Below the pieces are notes generated by a model. That model saw only the letters and a program-made list of their open reading frames with translations. It was not told the origin of the DNA and made no database searches. Below, one piece after another: positions 38,401 through 48,043 of a stretch of 64,000 nt of DNA. The stretch is from Closterium sp. NIES-65 (taxonomy: Eukaryota > Streptophyta > Zygnematophyceae > Desmidiales > Closteriaceae). The translations under genes and the position numbers were made by a program. The stretch is from positions 1 to 64,000 of the forward strand of contig CANXME010000522.1 in the NCBI GenBank assembly GCA_948144175.1, in the 5' to 3' direction. The stretch's first letter is position 1. The number at the start of each line of letters is the position of its first letter.

Positions 38401-41400
38401 TTCTGATCCACGCAAGCTCTTGGATCAGGCAAGCTCACAGACCAGGCAAGCTCCTAGACCAGGCAAGCTCGTGGACCAGGCAAGCTCCTGGATCAGGCAA
38501 GCTCTTGAACAAAGCAAGCTCTTGGACCAGGCACGCTCGTGGACCAGGCACGCTCCTGGACCAGGCAAGCTCTTGGACCAGGCAGGCTCGTGGACCAGGC
38601 ACGCTCCTTGACCAGGCAAGCTCCTCAACCAGGCAAGCTCCTGGACAAGGCAAGCTCCTAGACGAGGCACGCTCGTGGACTAGGCAAGCTCCTGGACCAG
38701 GCAAGCTCCTGGTTAAGGCAAGCTCTTGGACCAGGCAAGCTCTTGGACCAGGTACGCTCGTAGACCATGCAAGCTCTTGGACTAGGCACGCTTCTGGACC
38801 AAACAAGCTCCTAGACCAGGCAAGCTCCTGGACCAGGCACGCTCCTGGACCAAGCAAGCTCCTGGACCAGGCAAACTCCCGGACCAGGCAAGCTCCTGGA
38901 TCAGGCAAGTTCCTGGACCAGGCAAGCTCCTGGACCTGGCAAGCTCCTGGACAAGGCAAGCTCCTCGACCAGGCACGCTCGTAGACAAGGCACACTCTTG
39001 GACCAGGCAAGCTCTTGGACTAGGCAGGCTCGTGGACGAGGCACGCTCCGGACCATGCACGCTTGTGGACCAGACACGATCGTGGACCAGGCAAGCTCCT
39101 GGACCAGGCAAGCTCTTGGACCACGCAAGCTCTTGGACCAGGCACGCTCCTGGACCAGGCAAGCTCTTGGATTAGGCAAGCTTCTAGACCAAGGAAGCTC
39201 CTGGACCAGGCAAGCTCCTGGATCAGGCAAGCTCCTGGTCCAGGCAAGCTCCTGGACCAGGCTAGCTCCAGGACCAGGCAAGCTCCTGGACCAGGCAAGC
39301 TCCTAGACCAGTCAAGCTCTAAGACCAGGCATGCTCCTCGACCAGGCAAGCTCTTGGACCAGGCTGGTTTCTGGACCAAGCAAGCTCCTGGACTAGGCAA
39401 GCTCCGGGACCAGGCACGCTCCTAAACCAGGCAAGCTCCTGGACCAAGCAAGCTCCTGGACGAGGCAAGCTCCTGAACCAGGCAAGCTCCTAGACCAGGC
39501 AAGCTCGTGGACCAGGCAAACTTGTGGACCAGGCACGCTCCTGGACCAGGCAAGATCCTGGACCAGGCAAGCTCGTGGACCAGGCAAGCTCCTAGAACAG
39601 GCAATCTCGTGGACCAGGCACGCTCCTGGACCACGCAAGCTCCTGGACCAAGCAAGCTCGTGGACCAGGCAAGCTCCTGGACCAGGCAAGCTCGTGGACC
39701 AGGCAAGCTCCTAGACCAGGAACGCTCCTGGACCAGGCAAGTTCCTAGACCAGGCAAGCTCTTGGACCATGCAAGCTCCTAAACTAGGCAAACTCGTTGA
39801 CCAAGCACGCTCCAGGACTAGGCAAGCTCCTGCACCAGGCAAGCTCCTAGACCAAGCAAGCTCGTGGACCAGGCAAGCTCCTGGACCACGCAAGCTCCTG
39901 GACCAAGCAAGCTCTAGGACCAGGCAGGCTCGTGGACCAGGCACGCTCCTGGACTAGACAAGATCCTCAACCAGGCAAGCTCCTGGACAAGGCAAGCTCC
40001 TGGACGAGGTACGCTCGTGGACTAGGCACGCTCATGGACCAGGCAAGCTCCTGGTTAAGGCAAGCTCCTGGACCATGCAAGCTCTTGGACCAGGTACGCT
40101 CGTGGACCAGGCAAGCTCTTGGACCAGGCACGCTTCTGGACCAAGCAAGCTCCTGGACAAGGCAAGCTCCTGGACCAGGCACGCTCCTGGACCAAGCAAG
40201 CTCCTGGACCAGGCAAGCTCCCGGACCAGGCAAGCTCTTGGACCAGGTAAGCTCCTTGACCAGGCAAGTTCCTGGACCAGGCAAGCTCTTGGACTAGGCA
40301 AGCTCCTGGACCAGGCAAGCTCCTGGACCAGGCACCCTCGTGGACCAGGCACGCTCCTGGACCAGGCAAGCTCCTGGACCACGCAAGCTCTTGAACAAGG
40401 CACGCTCCTGGACCAGGCAAGCTCTTGGACCAGGCAAGCTTCTAGTCCAAGCAAGCTCCTGAACCAGGCAAGCTCCTGGACCAGGCAAGCTCCTGGACCA
40501 GACAAGCTCTTAGACCACGCAAGCTCTTGGACCAGGCCAGCTCCTAGACTAGGCAAGCTCTTGGACAAGGCACGCTCGTGAATCCGCACGCTCCTGGACT
40601 AGGCAAGCTCTTGGACCAGGCAGGCTCGTGGACGAGGCAAGCTCTTGGACCAGGAAAGCTCCAGGATCAGGCAAGTTCCTGGACCATGCAAGCTCCTGGA
40701 CCATGCAAGCTCCAGGACCAGGCAAGCTCCTGGACCAGGCAAGCTCCTGGACGACGCAAGCTCTTCGACCAGGCACGCTCCTGGACCAGGCAAGCTCTTG
40801 TACCAGGCACGCTTCTGGACCACGCAAGCTCTTTGATCAGGCAAGCTCCTAGACCAGGCAAGCTCCTAGACCAGGCAAGCTCGTGGACCAGGCAAGCTCC
40901 TGGACCAGGCAAGCTCCTGGACAAAGCAAGCTCTTGGACCTGGTACGTTCGTGGACCAGGCACGCTCCTGGACCAGGCAAGCTCTTGGACCAGGCAGGCT
41001 CGTGGACCAGGCACGCTCCTGGACCAGGCAAGCTCCTCAACCAGGCAAGCCCCTGGACAAGGCAAGCTCCTGGACGAGGCACGCTCGTGGACTAGGCACG
41101 CTCCTGGACCAGGCAAGCTCCTGGTTAAGGCAAGCTCCTGGACCATGCAAGCTCTTGGACCAGGTACGCTCGTGGACCAGGCAAGCTCTTGGACCAGGCA
41201 CGCTTCTGGACCAAGCAAGCTCCTGGACCAGGCAAGCTCCTGGACCATGCACGCTCCTGGACCAAGCAAGCTCCTGGACCAGGCAAACTGCCGGACCAGG
41301 CAAGCTCCTGGACCAGGCAAGCTCCTGGACTAGGGAAGTTCCTAGACCAGGCAAGCTCCTGGACCTGGCAAGCTCCTGGACCAGGCAAGCTCCTTGACCA

Positions 41401-41603
41401 AGCACGCTCGTAGACAAGGCACGCTCTTAAACCAGGCAAGCTCTTGGACTAGGCAGGCTCGTCGACGAGGCACGCTACGGACCATGCATGCTCGTGGACC
41501 AGGCACGATCGTGGACCAGGCAAGCTCCTGGACCAGGCAAGCTCCTCGACCACGCAAGCTCTTGGACCAGGCACGCTCCTAGACCAGGCAAGCTCTTGGA
41601 TGA
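35472..41603 (+). repeat. 17-bp satellite array, forward orientation, block 2
   Basis: Forward 17-bp units, about 360, continuing to the 5' end of the copia element. Composition is like block 1. Its distal half (from about 38200) carries a long higher-order repeat that also continues on the other side of the copia element. Open frames here are repeat-derived. Confidence 0.95.
41599..41603. other. Target-site duplication, left copy (GATGA)
   Basis: Five bases directly before the TG of the 5' LTR. They are repeated exactly at 49098-49102 after the CA of the 3' LTR. Five base pairs is the usual duplication length for Ty1/copia integrases. Confidence 0.93.
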
Positions 41604-42657
41604 TGTCAACGGGAATTTTATGTTGGCCCCGTCCACGCTTGGGCGGAGCCGACATCGTGGTCGGGTGTTAGGGGAGCAGCCGACCCGCAGCAGTGGGCGA
41701 GCTGGTCGACATGGAGGCCGACCTGCACGGGGACCACTGCACGGGCGCCGACTTCAGTGTGGCGCCAACTTCGGGGAGGTCGACTTAGGCGTCGACCTGC
41801 GGAGGACGTTAACTTGGTGACGTCAACTTGGGAAGCCGACTTCGGTGGTCGGCTGATGTGCTGGTCGACCTGCGGGTGGTCGACTAGACCTGGTGGTCGA
41901 CGAAGGAGGGGCCGGCGTCGAGCAGTCGGTCGTCGAGCAGTCAGGACGTCGAGCAGTCGGACGTCGAGCAGTCGGGCGTCGAGCAGTCGGGCGTCGAGCG
42001 ACATGGTCGTCGACCGAGGGGCATGGTCGACCCGGTGAGGTCGACAACGAGGTGGTCGTCGACTTGGGAGGTCGACGGACACGTACGGGAGTTGCTGGTC
42101 GATGTGGTTGCCCGGTCGACCAGGTTACCTGGGTGACGAAGTGCTGCGGAGGAGTGAGACGGTCGCCCAGGCGAAGTTGGCGAGATCAACCTCGTTGGTG
42201 GTATTACGAGGTCGTCGTGGCAGATCAGAGTCAGCCGTCAGCCTGAGGCTGACGTGGTGTGTGTGTGCTGTGCAGGTGATGAGGCTCGGCATACCAATCA
42301 TCTTCACGCACCTGCAAAGCGGGTGCGCTGCTGGCACGCCGTCGACCTGAAGCGTTTGCAAGCTGTCGACTTTGCTCTGCTGGAGCGCGGTCGACCAAGT
42401 CGTGTTGGAATGCGGTCGACCATGCTGTGCTGGCAGTTGACCAACCTGAATGCTAGCTCTGATGTAGTCTTGCATTGCCAACTTCATTATACCATTGTTG
42501 TGATCTTTTCTTAGTGAAACTCTTGCCAAACTGCCCCGTGAACTAGCAAGCAGTGTTAGCACTAGGAAAACGTCTAAGGGCCAACGAACGCAGAGATCAC
42601 ACGAGCACACGTGCCTAGCCAGTACTCTAAGCTCCCGTTGTAGTAGTTATCTCCGCA
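41604..42657 (+). repeat. 5' LTR of the copia element
   Basis: 1054 bp, TG...CA, matching the 3' LTR at a constant offset of 6440 bp with 12 substitutions (41618, 41702, 41758, 41872, 41874, 41908, 42079, 42157, 42231, 42489, 42503, 42531): eight transitions and four transversions. It contains 16 GTCGAC hexamers and a 15-bp tandem repeat at 41916-42000. It should carry the promoter of the element, but I cannot place a convincing TATA box or transcription start. Open frames within it are not credible genes. Confidence 0.97.
41916..42000 (+). repeat. 15-bp tandem repeat inside the 5' LTR
   Basis: About 5.6 copies of CGTCGAGCAGTCGGG, one of them 16 bp long. The same array is at 48356-48440 in the 3' LTR without change in copy number. 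Direct repeats within the upstream part of an LTR often act as enhancer repeats in other retroelements; that role is only inferred here. Confidence 0.85.
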
Positions 42658-42765
42658 TGGTGCGGTGAGCGTGGAAGGAACACGCGACTTACCTTTCAGT
42701 CAGGTCGACGTAGACACCACTTACCTATTTCGTAGTTACAGGCCGGCAACTGTGCGGTAGTCACT
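42658..42765 (+). promoter_or_regulatory. Primer-binding region and 5' leader
   Basis: The sequence directly after the 5' LTR begins TGGTGCGGTGAGCG. TGG at this place is the complement of a tRNA CCA end, as expected for a minus-strand primer site starting at 42658. It is not the initiator-methionine site (TGGTATCAGAGC) usual in plant copia elements, and I cannot assign the tRNA. The remaining leader to the gag ATG is about 90 bp. Confidence 0.65.
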
Positions 42766-43299
42766 ATGGTAGGAGCCGTAGGTGACGCGGGGGTGGTGGA
42801 CACCCTAGAGGCACGGTTGGAGAACGCGAGGAGGAAGCATGAGGCCAATGAGTATGGCGACTTGCCCTGGGTGGTCGTCGAGGCTGGACTCCGCTCCACG
42901 TGGGCGACTGAGCACCCGTCTCGACCTACCTCTCCTCGTCCGGTGAACAACGAAGGCGGCGTCGACGTGGGCGTCAACGCCGGTGGTGGTCAAGTCGGCA
43001 GTAGTGCTGGAGGCACGTCGAGGCAGAGAGGTGTGATACACGCCGGTGAAGTCGGCGGCGTTCAGGCGCGAGGGATGCAGACATCGGCGACTGCAGGCTC
43101 TTCGCAGGGTGACGTCGGAGGTCGACGGAGTGGGCTGTCGCCGATGTCGGCGTCCCAGGTGACAGCAGGTGGAATTGCGCCGAGCTATGGCTACTTCAAG
43201 TTCACCCCGGACAGGATCTCGGTCACCCCCCCACTGGTCGACCCGACATTCTCACCTGGAAAGAAGCTATCGAGCCCCAGCTGGAGATGGCTGGGCTGA
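42766..43299 (+). pseudogene. gag: gag, N-terminal part up to a frame change
   Basis: The frame opens at the first ATG after the leader (42766) and would run 177 codons to a TGA at 43297. The start (MVGAVGDAGVVDTLEARLEN) is followed by a low-complexity Gly/Ser/Val-rich stretch and then a segment ending YFKFTPDRISVTPP, which looks like the lead-in to a retrotransposon Gag. After about 43226 this frame reads into unrelated residues, while the Gag-like sequence continues in the neighbouring frame. The change lies at a run of seven C (43226-43232). Loss of one C, or a -1 slip on C CCC CCA, would both account for it. Its last 13 bases overlap the next gag segment. The start is well supported; whether the product is made is unknown. 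Confidence 0.75.
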
Positions 43300-44186
43300 T
43301 CGGCTTCGCCCGAGGGACCGTGGCGACGCCTGGGGAGCACCACCCCGACTTGCGGGCGGAGTTTCGCGCCGTGCAGCTGCTGACCTTCACGGTCATCTCG
43401 CGGTGCTGCTCGCCAGGGGTGCAGATTGCCTTGAAGTGGTGCCGAGAGTACATCGACGCCGACCATCGGGCGTGGCACTTCATCGAGTCGACGTACCAGG
43501 TCACCGACGACCTGTTTATCGCCCAGCTGGAGGGACAGCTGACGCACCTGCGTATGGGCGACGATGAGACAGTGACCGACTACTGCAACCGAGCCCGGCG
43601 AATTCTCGCCACCATCAGGATGGCCGGCGCGCAGTACTCCACAGCGTCGTACATCACCCATGTCATGCATGGACTCTCGAGCAGCTACAACCTCCTGAAG
43701 CGGCTGTCCATGGCGCCGGGCACGAGGGCGACGCTCAACGAGGACAACTTGACCTCGTACATCCTGCAGGACGAGGCGATGCAGGAGGCTGAGCGGTCGC
43801 AGGAACTCTTGGCGCAGGCCAACTTCGTCGCCCTGGCGAAGCAAGGAGGTCGACCAGGAGAGCGCGGACAGTCTGGTGGCGGTGGGAGCAGTGGCTGGAA
43901 GTCGGCCAAGGAGGTCGACAAGACGAAGTCGACCAAGAACAGCGGTCGAGGAGGAGGAGGTCGACGACGGGAGTGCTGGCTGTGCGGCGACCCCGACCAC
44001 CTCTCCTTCGAGTGCCCCGACCGCAGTGACTCCGACGACGACGACAAGGGCGGCCGCGGGAGGTCGGGCAGTCGTCGTCCTCGTCAAGGCGGAAACCGGC
44101 CGCGCAAGGAGAAGCAGTCGACCAAGACGTCGACTTCGGCGAAGGACGCCGACTCTCCTGCTGGCGGCAAGGCGCGGGACGACTAG
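43287..44186 (+). CDS. gag: gag, main part: UBN2-type capsid region and CCHC zinc knuckle
   Basis: 299 codons from an internal ATG to a TAG at 44184-44186. The frame is open upstream through 43227, so the ATG at 43287 is probably not the natural start; the true Gag begins at 42766 in another frame. Residues of about 25-175 resemble the UBN2/Retrotran_gag family of plant copia Gags (AWHFIESTYQ, LEGQLTHLRMGDDETVTDY, then ITHVMHGL). Next comes a basic Gly/Ser/Lys-rich linker and a zinc knuckle C-x2-C-x4-H-x4-C (CWLCGDPDHLSFEC, 43974-44015) that in this family binds element RNA. The tail is Asp- and Lys/Arg-rich. Gag forms the virus-like particle in copia elements. The stop is in the same frame as pol, with no other stop between them. 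Confidence 0.9.
   Translation: MAGLIGFARGTVATPGEHHPDLRAEFRAVQLLTFTVISRCCSPGVQIALKWCREYIDADHRAWHFIESTYQVTDDLFIAQLEGQLTHLRMGDDETVTDYCNRARRILATIRMAGAQYSTASYITHVMHGLSSSYNLLKRLSMAPGTRATLNEDNLTSYILQDEAMQEAERSQELLAQANFVALAKQGGRPGERGQSGGGGSSGWKSAKEVDKTKSTKNSGRGGGGRRRECWLCGDPDHLSFECPDRSDSDDDDKGGRGRSGSRRPRQGGNRPRKEKQSTKTSTSAKDADSPAGGKARDD
44184..44186 (+). other. In-frame TAG between gag and pol
   Basis: The codon after GAC GAC is TAG, followed by ACG GGA. Gag upstream and pol downstream are in the same frame and no further stop is met until 47910. It could be a single C-to-T change in a former CAG codon of a fused gag-pol frame, or a readthrough signal that sets the Gag to Gag-Pol ratio. Confidence 0.85.
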
Positions 44187-47100
44187 ACGGGATCGTGCTC
44201 GCTGGTCGGCGTCGTGGAGCCGACCGTCTCTCTGGCGCCGGAGGCCGGAGAGGACTTCCAGGCGGTGGCGGCAGCTGTGCAGGCGAACCCGGCGGTGGTC
44301 CTGCTCGATAGCGGTTGCTCCCACCACCTGATGGGGACGAAGGAAGCCTTCGTCGACCTGCAGCCGAGCGGCTTCATCAAGCACGTGCGCGGCTTCAATG
44401 GGGCGCTGCAGGATGTCCAGGGCCGCGGCACCGTCGCCCTGCAAGGGGAGGCCGGGAAGCAGGTGCTCATCCCCGACGTGCTGTACGTCCCGGGTGTGCG
44501 GGCGAACTTGGTGTCGTCCGGCCAGCTAAAGGAGCACGGTGTGAAGCTGCAAGAAGACGGCGACGGGATGCTGCTCGTCTCGGCAACGGGAGAGGTGCTC
44601 GGACGGGCGACGTACTCCGAGCGTGTCCTCTGCACCGACCTGCGTCCCTGCCCAACGAGGTCGACGTCGACCACGCCGGAGGTTGTGGCCCTGCGGGCGA
44701 TCGTCTCGAAGACGAAGTCGACGCCGGACCGAATGCATGCGAGGCTTGCACATGTCGGCATGGACACCATACGGAGCTCGGCGAAGAACGAGGTCGCCAT
44801 TGGGCTGGACCTCAAGTCGGCGCAGGGCGCTGACTCCCCGTGTGTCTCGTGCGTCGGCGGGAAGCTGGCGCGGCACACCTTCCCCGACCAAGGCTCCGAC
44901 GCCGACGATGTGCTGGCCGTCGTGCACATCGACCTGTGCGGGCCGTTCCGCGTGGCTGCCAAGGATGGCAGCCTGTACTTCTTGTTGCTGAAGGACCGCA
45001 AGACCCGCTACGTGTGGGTGAAGCCGGTCACCAAGAAGTCAGATGCGTTGCCGGTGTTCGTGCAGTGGCTGGCGGTGACTGAGCGGCAGACGAAGAAGTC
45101 GGTGTTGATGCTGCGCTCTGACCGGGGATGGGAGTTCCTCGGGAAGCAGTTCACCGACTTCGTGAACGACAAGGGGATCGTCCACGACCTGACCTGCCCA
45201 TACACCTCGCAGCAAAACGGCATGGCGGAGCGGGAGATGAGGACGGTGGTGGAGTCGGTGCGGACAATGCTGCTGCACATGGGTGTGCAGCACCACTGGT
45301 GGCACCTCGCTCTGCGGCAGGCCGTCTGGGTCCGCAACTGCCTCGAGAGGTCGACGCTGCCGCCGGGGACGACGCCGTACCAACTGCTGACCGGGAAGAA
45401 GCCCGACTTGTCGCTGGCGCGGGTGTGGGGCTGCATGGCGCAGTTCTTAGTCCCCGAGCAGCAGCGTGGTGGGAAGCTGCAGCCGAAGGCGAAGTGGGGT
45501 CTGCACCTTGGTGTGTCGACGCCGAGCAAGGGCGGGGAGCTCCTCGACGTCGACACCGACCGGGTGGTCACCACGTCGGACGTGGTGTTCTACGAAGAGA
45601 TGTCGCTGGCCGAGTGGAAAACGGCGTACGGGTCGGTGTCCGGCTGCTCGTCGCTCACTCCGCCATCTGACACCTCGTCGACGACGCTGCCATTGCTTGC
45701 CGAGATCGGTGAGCTTCCTGTTCAGGACGTCGAGGACGTCCGCCCCCCAGCTCCTCCTACTGCGACCCCCACCCCTCCCCTCGTGGTCAATCTGCGTCGG
45801 CTGACCTCGGTGTCAGCCTCCGGCGATGAGGGGAGTAGTGCGACTCCGCCTTCGGCCAAGTGCATCGCCGGTGGCCGACGTGACGAGCGGCAAGTCGACG
45901 TGGGATTGCAGTCGACGTCGACAGGGGAGGAGCAGGTCGAGAAGCAGGTCGACGACCAGCTGCCGACAAAGGGGCAGGCAGCAGTGACGCCGACCAAGGA
46001 GCAGTCGGCGACCGGGCAGTCGGCAGGGGAGCCGACCATAGGGGAGACGTCGGCTGGGACGCCAGCTGAGGAGCAGCAGGACGTCGAGGACAGCGGTAAC
46101 GATGGAGGGGAAGCTGAGGAGGTCCAGCCAGGACCACGACGCTCAGGCCGACTTCGGAGGCCGCCTGACTTCTTCGTCCCTGCTGCCTTCACCACGGTGT
46201 ACGACGTGGACGATGAGGCCAACGACCTGCTGTACGACGATGCCGAGGAGGATGAGGAGTTTCCAGAGCTCAACCCCGACATGTTAGCCGACCCCGAGCA
46301 CCGTTGGGACATTTCGACGATGACGGTGAAGGAGGCGTTGGCGAGCTGGAAGGGCCCGGCAGTGAAGGCCGCCATGGAGGAGGAGATTCGCAGCCTCCTC
46401 AACATGGGAACGTGGGAGTTGGTCGAACGTCCGCCGGGAGTGAACGTCATGAAGAACCGGTGGGTGCTGACGACGAAGTACCACGTCGACGACACCGTCG
46501 AGCGCAAAAAGGCGAGGCTGGTGGTGAAGGGCTTCACGCAGGTGTATGGCGCCGACTACGACGAGACGTTCGCGCCGGTGGGCAGCTACGTCACGCTGAG
46601 GATCTTCCTCAGCATCGTCGCTGTCCGCAACCTCAACCTGATGCAGCTCGACATGAAGAACGCCTTCTTGCAGAGCAAGCTCGACAGGGTGCTCTACATG
46701 TCCCAGCCAGACTACTTCAACGACGGGACCGGCCGGGTGTGCAAGCTGCTGAAGAGCCTGTACGGGCTAAAGCAGTCGCCGCTGCTGTGGTACTTGGCGC
46801 TCAACGACGTGCTGGTCGGCGCCGGGTGGAAGAAGAGCCAGGTCGACGAGGCTCTCTACTGCAAGGTCGGAGATGACGGAGTGGTCTGCTGGGTGCTGGT
46901 CTACGTCGACGACCTACTCGCCGCCAGCAGTAGCGCCGTGATGTTGAAGGAGTTGAAGGAGCTGCTGGAAGCCGCCTTCGAGCTGCGTGAGATCTCGCCG
47001 GTGCAGAAGTACCTCGGGCTGGAGATCGTCCGCGACAGGTCGGAGGGGAAGCTGTGGCTGCACCAGCAGGGCTACGCCGACAAGCTGCGTAGGCACTTCA

Positions 47101-47912
47101 TCGACAAAAAGCAGACCGGGCGCACCCCGAAGACGCCGGTCTCGGTCGACGCCTACGCCGAGCTCACGTTCGATGACGAGGAGGCACAGGAACGACAGGA
47201 GGAGGAGTACCGGCAGAAGGTCGGCTCGCTGCAGTTTGCGGCGACGACGACGAGGCCGGACATCGCCTTCGCCTGCAGCAAGCTGGGGAGCGGCCTCACG
47301 GTGAGGAGCGACCAGCACTGGCGCAAGGTCGACCGCTGCCTCGCCTACCTCGCCAATACGCGCGACACCGCACTGGAGTTCGGCGGTGGACCTGGGTCGC
47401 TGGAGCTGGTCGGCTACGTGGACGCCGACGATGCCGGTGACAAGCAGAACAGGACGAGCACGAGTGGCTACGTGTTCGTCTATGGAGGGGCTGCAGTCTC
47501 CTGGTTGAGCCAGCGCATCAAGTGTGCGACGTTGTCGTCGACTGAGTCAGAGTACGTGGCAGCCACCAAAGCCGGCAAGGAAGGACGTCGACTTCGTTTC
47601 CTCCTTGCAGAGGTCCGGCAGCTGGATGCCGGGAAGCCGACCGTCCTTTGGGTGGACAACAAGTCGGCTATCACAGTCGCCGAGGGCATGGGGTTGACGG
47701 GCAACCTCAAGCACATGGAGCGGCGACAGGCCTGGCTGCAGCACATGGTGAAGCGCGGGAAGTTCTCGCTGAGGTACATCCCGACCACTGAGCAGCCACC
47801 CGACTTCCTAACGAAGGCGCTGCACTATCCGGCCTTCAACCGGTGCTCCGTCGCAATCGGCCAGGTGCGCTTGGCCGACGTGGGCGATGGCGACAACGAC
47901 GTGCAGCAGTAG
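44187..47912 (+). CDS. pol: copia pol polyprotein (protease, integrase, reverse transcriptase, RNase H)
   Basis: The frame is open from just after the TAG to a TAG at 47910-47912, about 1241 codons, with no obvious ATG near its start, so it is likely expressed as a continuation of gag. Domains in order: aspartic protease with D-S-G at 44307-44315; GAG-pre-integrase HHCC finger (His at 44736 and 44751, Cys at 44841 and 44850); integrase core with Asp 44931, Asp 45120 and Glu 45228, the last two 35 residues apart as in D,D(35)E; an acidic, low-complexity linker (about 45640-46300); reverse transcriptase (about 46370-47080) with the first Asp in LDMKNAFLQ at 46650 and YVDD at 46902-46913; RNase H with Asp 47421, Glu 47544, Asp 47655 and Asp 47802. 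All main catalytic residues are present. These enzymes copy element RNA into DNA inside particles and integrate it. The frame is uninterrupted, consistent with recent activity. Confidence 0.96.
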   Translation, partial: TGSCSLVGVVEPTVSLAPEAGEDFQAVAAAVQANPAVVLLDSGCSHHLMGTKEAFVDLQPSGFIKHVRGFNGALQDVQGRGTVALQGEAGKQVLIPDVLYVPGVRANLVSSGQLKEHGVKLQEDGDGMLLVSATGEVLGRATYSERVLCTDLRPCPTRSTSTTPEVVALRAIVSKTKSTPDRMHARLAHVGMDTIRSSAKNEVAIGLDLKSAQGADSPCVSCVGGKLARHTFPDQGSDADDVLAVVHIDLCGPFRVAAKDGSLYFLLLKDRKTRYVWVKPVTKKSDALPVFVQWLAVTERQTKKSVLMLRSDRGWEFLGKQFTDFVNDKGIVHDLTCPYTSQQNGMAEREMRTVVESVRTMLLHMGVQHHWWHLALRQAVWVRNCLERSTLPPGTTPYQLLTGKKPDLSLARVWGCMAQFLVPEQQRGGKLQPKAKWGLHLGVSTPSKGGELLDVDTDRVVTTSDVVFYEEMSLAEWKTAYGSVSGCSSLTPPSDTSSTTLPLLAEIGELPVQDVEDVRPPAPPTATPTPPLVVNLRRLTSVSASGDEGSSATPPSAKCIAGGRRDERQVDVGLQSTSTGEEQVEKQVDDQLPTKGQAAVTPTKEQSATGQSAGEPTIGETSAGTPAEEQQDVEDSGNDGGEAEEVQPGPRRSGRLRRPPDFFVPAAFTTVYDVDDEANDLLYDDAEEDEEFPELNPDMLADPEHRWDISTMTVKEALASWKGPAVKAAMEEEIRSLLNMGTWELVERPPGVNVMKNRWVLTTKYHVDDTVERKKARLVVKGFTQVYGADYDETFAPVGSYVTLRIFLSIVAVRNLNLMQLDMKNAFLQSKLDRVLYMSQPDYFNDGTGRVCKLLKSLYGLKQSPLLWYLALNDVLVGAGWKKSQVDEALYCKVGDDGVVCWVLVYVDDLLAASSSAVMLKELKELLEAAFELREISPVQKYLGLEIVRDRSEGKLWLHQQGYADKLRRHFIDKKQTGRTPKTPVSVDAYAELTFDDEEAQERQEEEYRQKVGSLQFAATTTRPDIAFACSKLGSGLTVRSDQHWRKVDRCLAYLANTRDTALEFGGGPGSLELVGYVDADDAGDKQNRTSTSGYVFVYGGAAVSWLSQRIKCATLSSTESEYVAATKAGKEGRRLRFLLAEVRQLDAGKPTVLWVDNKSAITVAEGMGLTGNLKHMERRQAWLQHMVKRGKFSLRYIPTTEQPPDFLTKALHYPAFNRCSVAIGQVRLADVGDGDNDVQQ

Positions 47913-48043
47913 GTGCCATGCCCTCTTGCATGGCTGGTGCGGTGGACGACGTGCGATGTGTTGGGTTCACGTCGACGAGCTATTCTCCGAGGAATACTGC
48001 CGAATGGACTTGAGGGGGATCAAGCGTGAACGCGGCAGGGGAG
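47913..48043 (+). promoter_or_regulatory. 3' untranslated spacer with polypurine tract
   Basis: 131 bp between the pol stop and the 3' LTR. The purine run AGGGGAG (48037-48043) abuts the LTR start and is the expected primer for plus-strand synthesis. A second G-rich run (TTGAGGGGGAT) lies about 25 bp upstream. No further coding sequence is seen. Confidence 0.75.

Noticed and set aside
42481..42495. TATA-like TTATACC in the 5' LTR as promoter
   Set aside because: The same place in the 3' LTR reads TTGTACC, and it lies close to the 3' end of the LTR. There is no other support.
41757..42610. Open frames within the LTRs (up to 161 codons)
   Set aside because: Present identically in both LTRs, low complexity from GTCGAC-rich sequence, no recognisable domain, and they run through regions expected to be regulatory.
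43191..44444. 417-codon antisense frame over gag
   Set aside because: A GC-rich shadow of gag and early pol on the opposite strand, without a domain I recognise.
47913..48043. An envelope-like third frame after pol
   Set aside because: Only 131 bp separate the pol stop from the 3' LTR, too short for such a gene.
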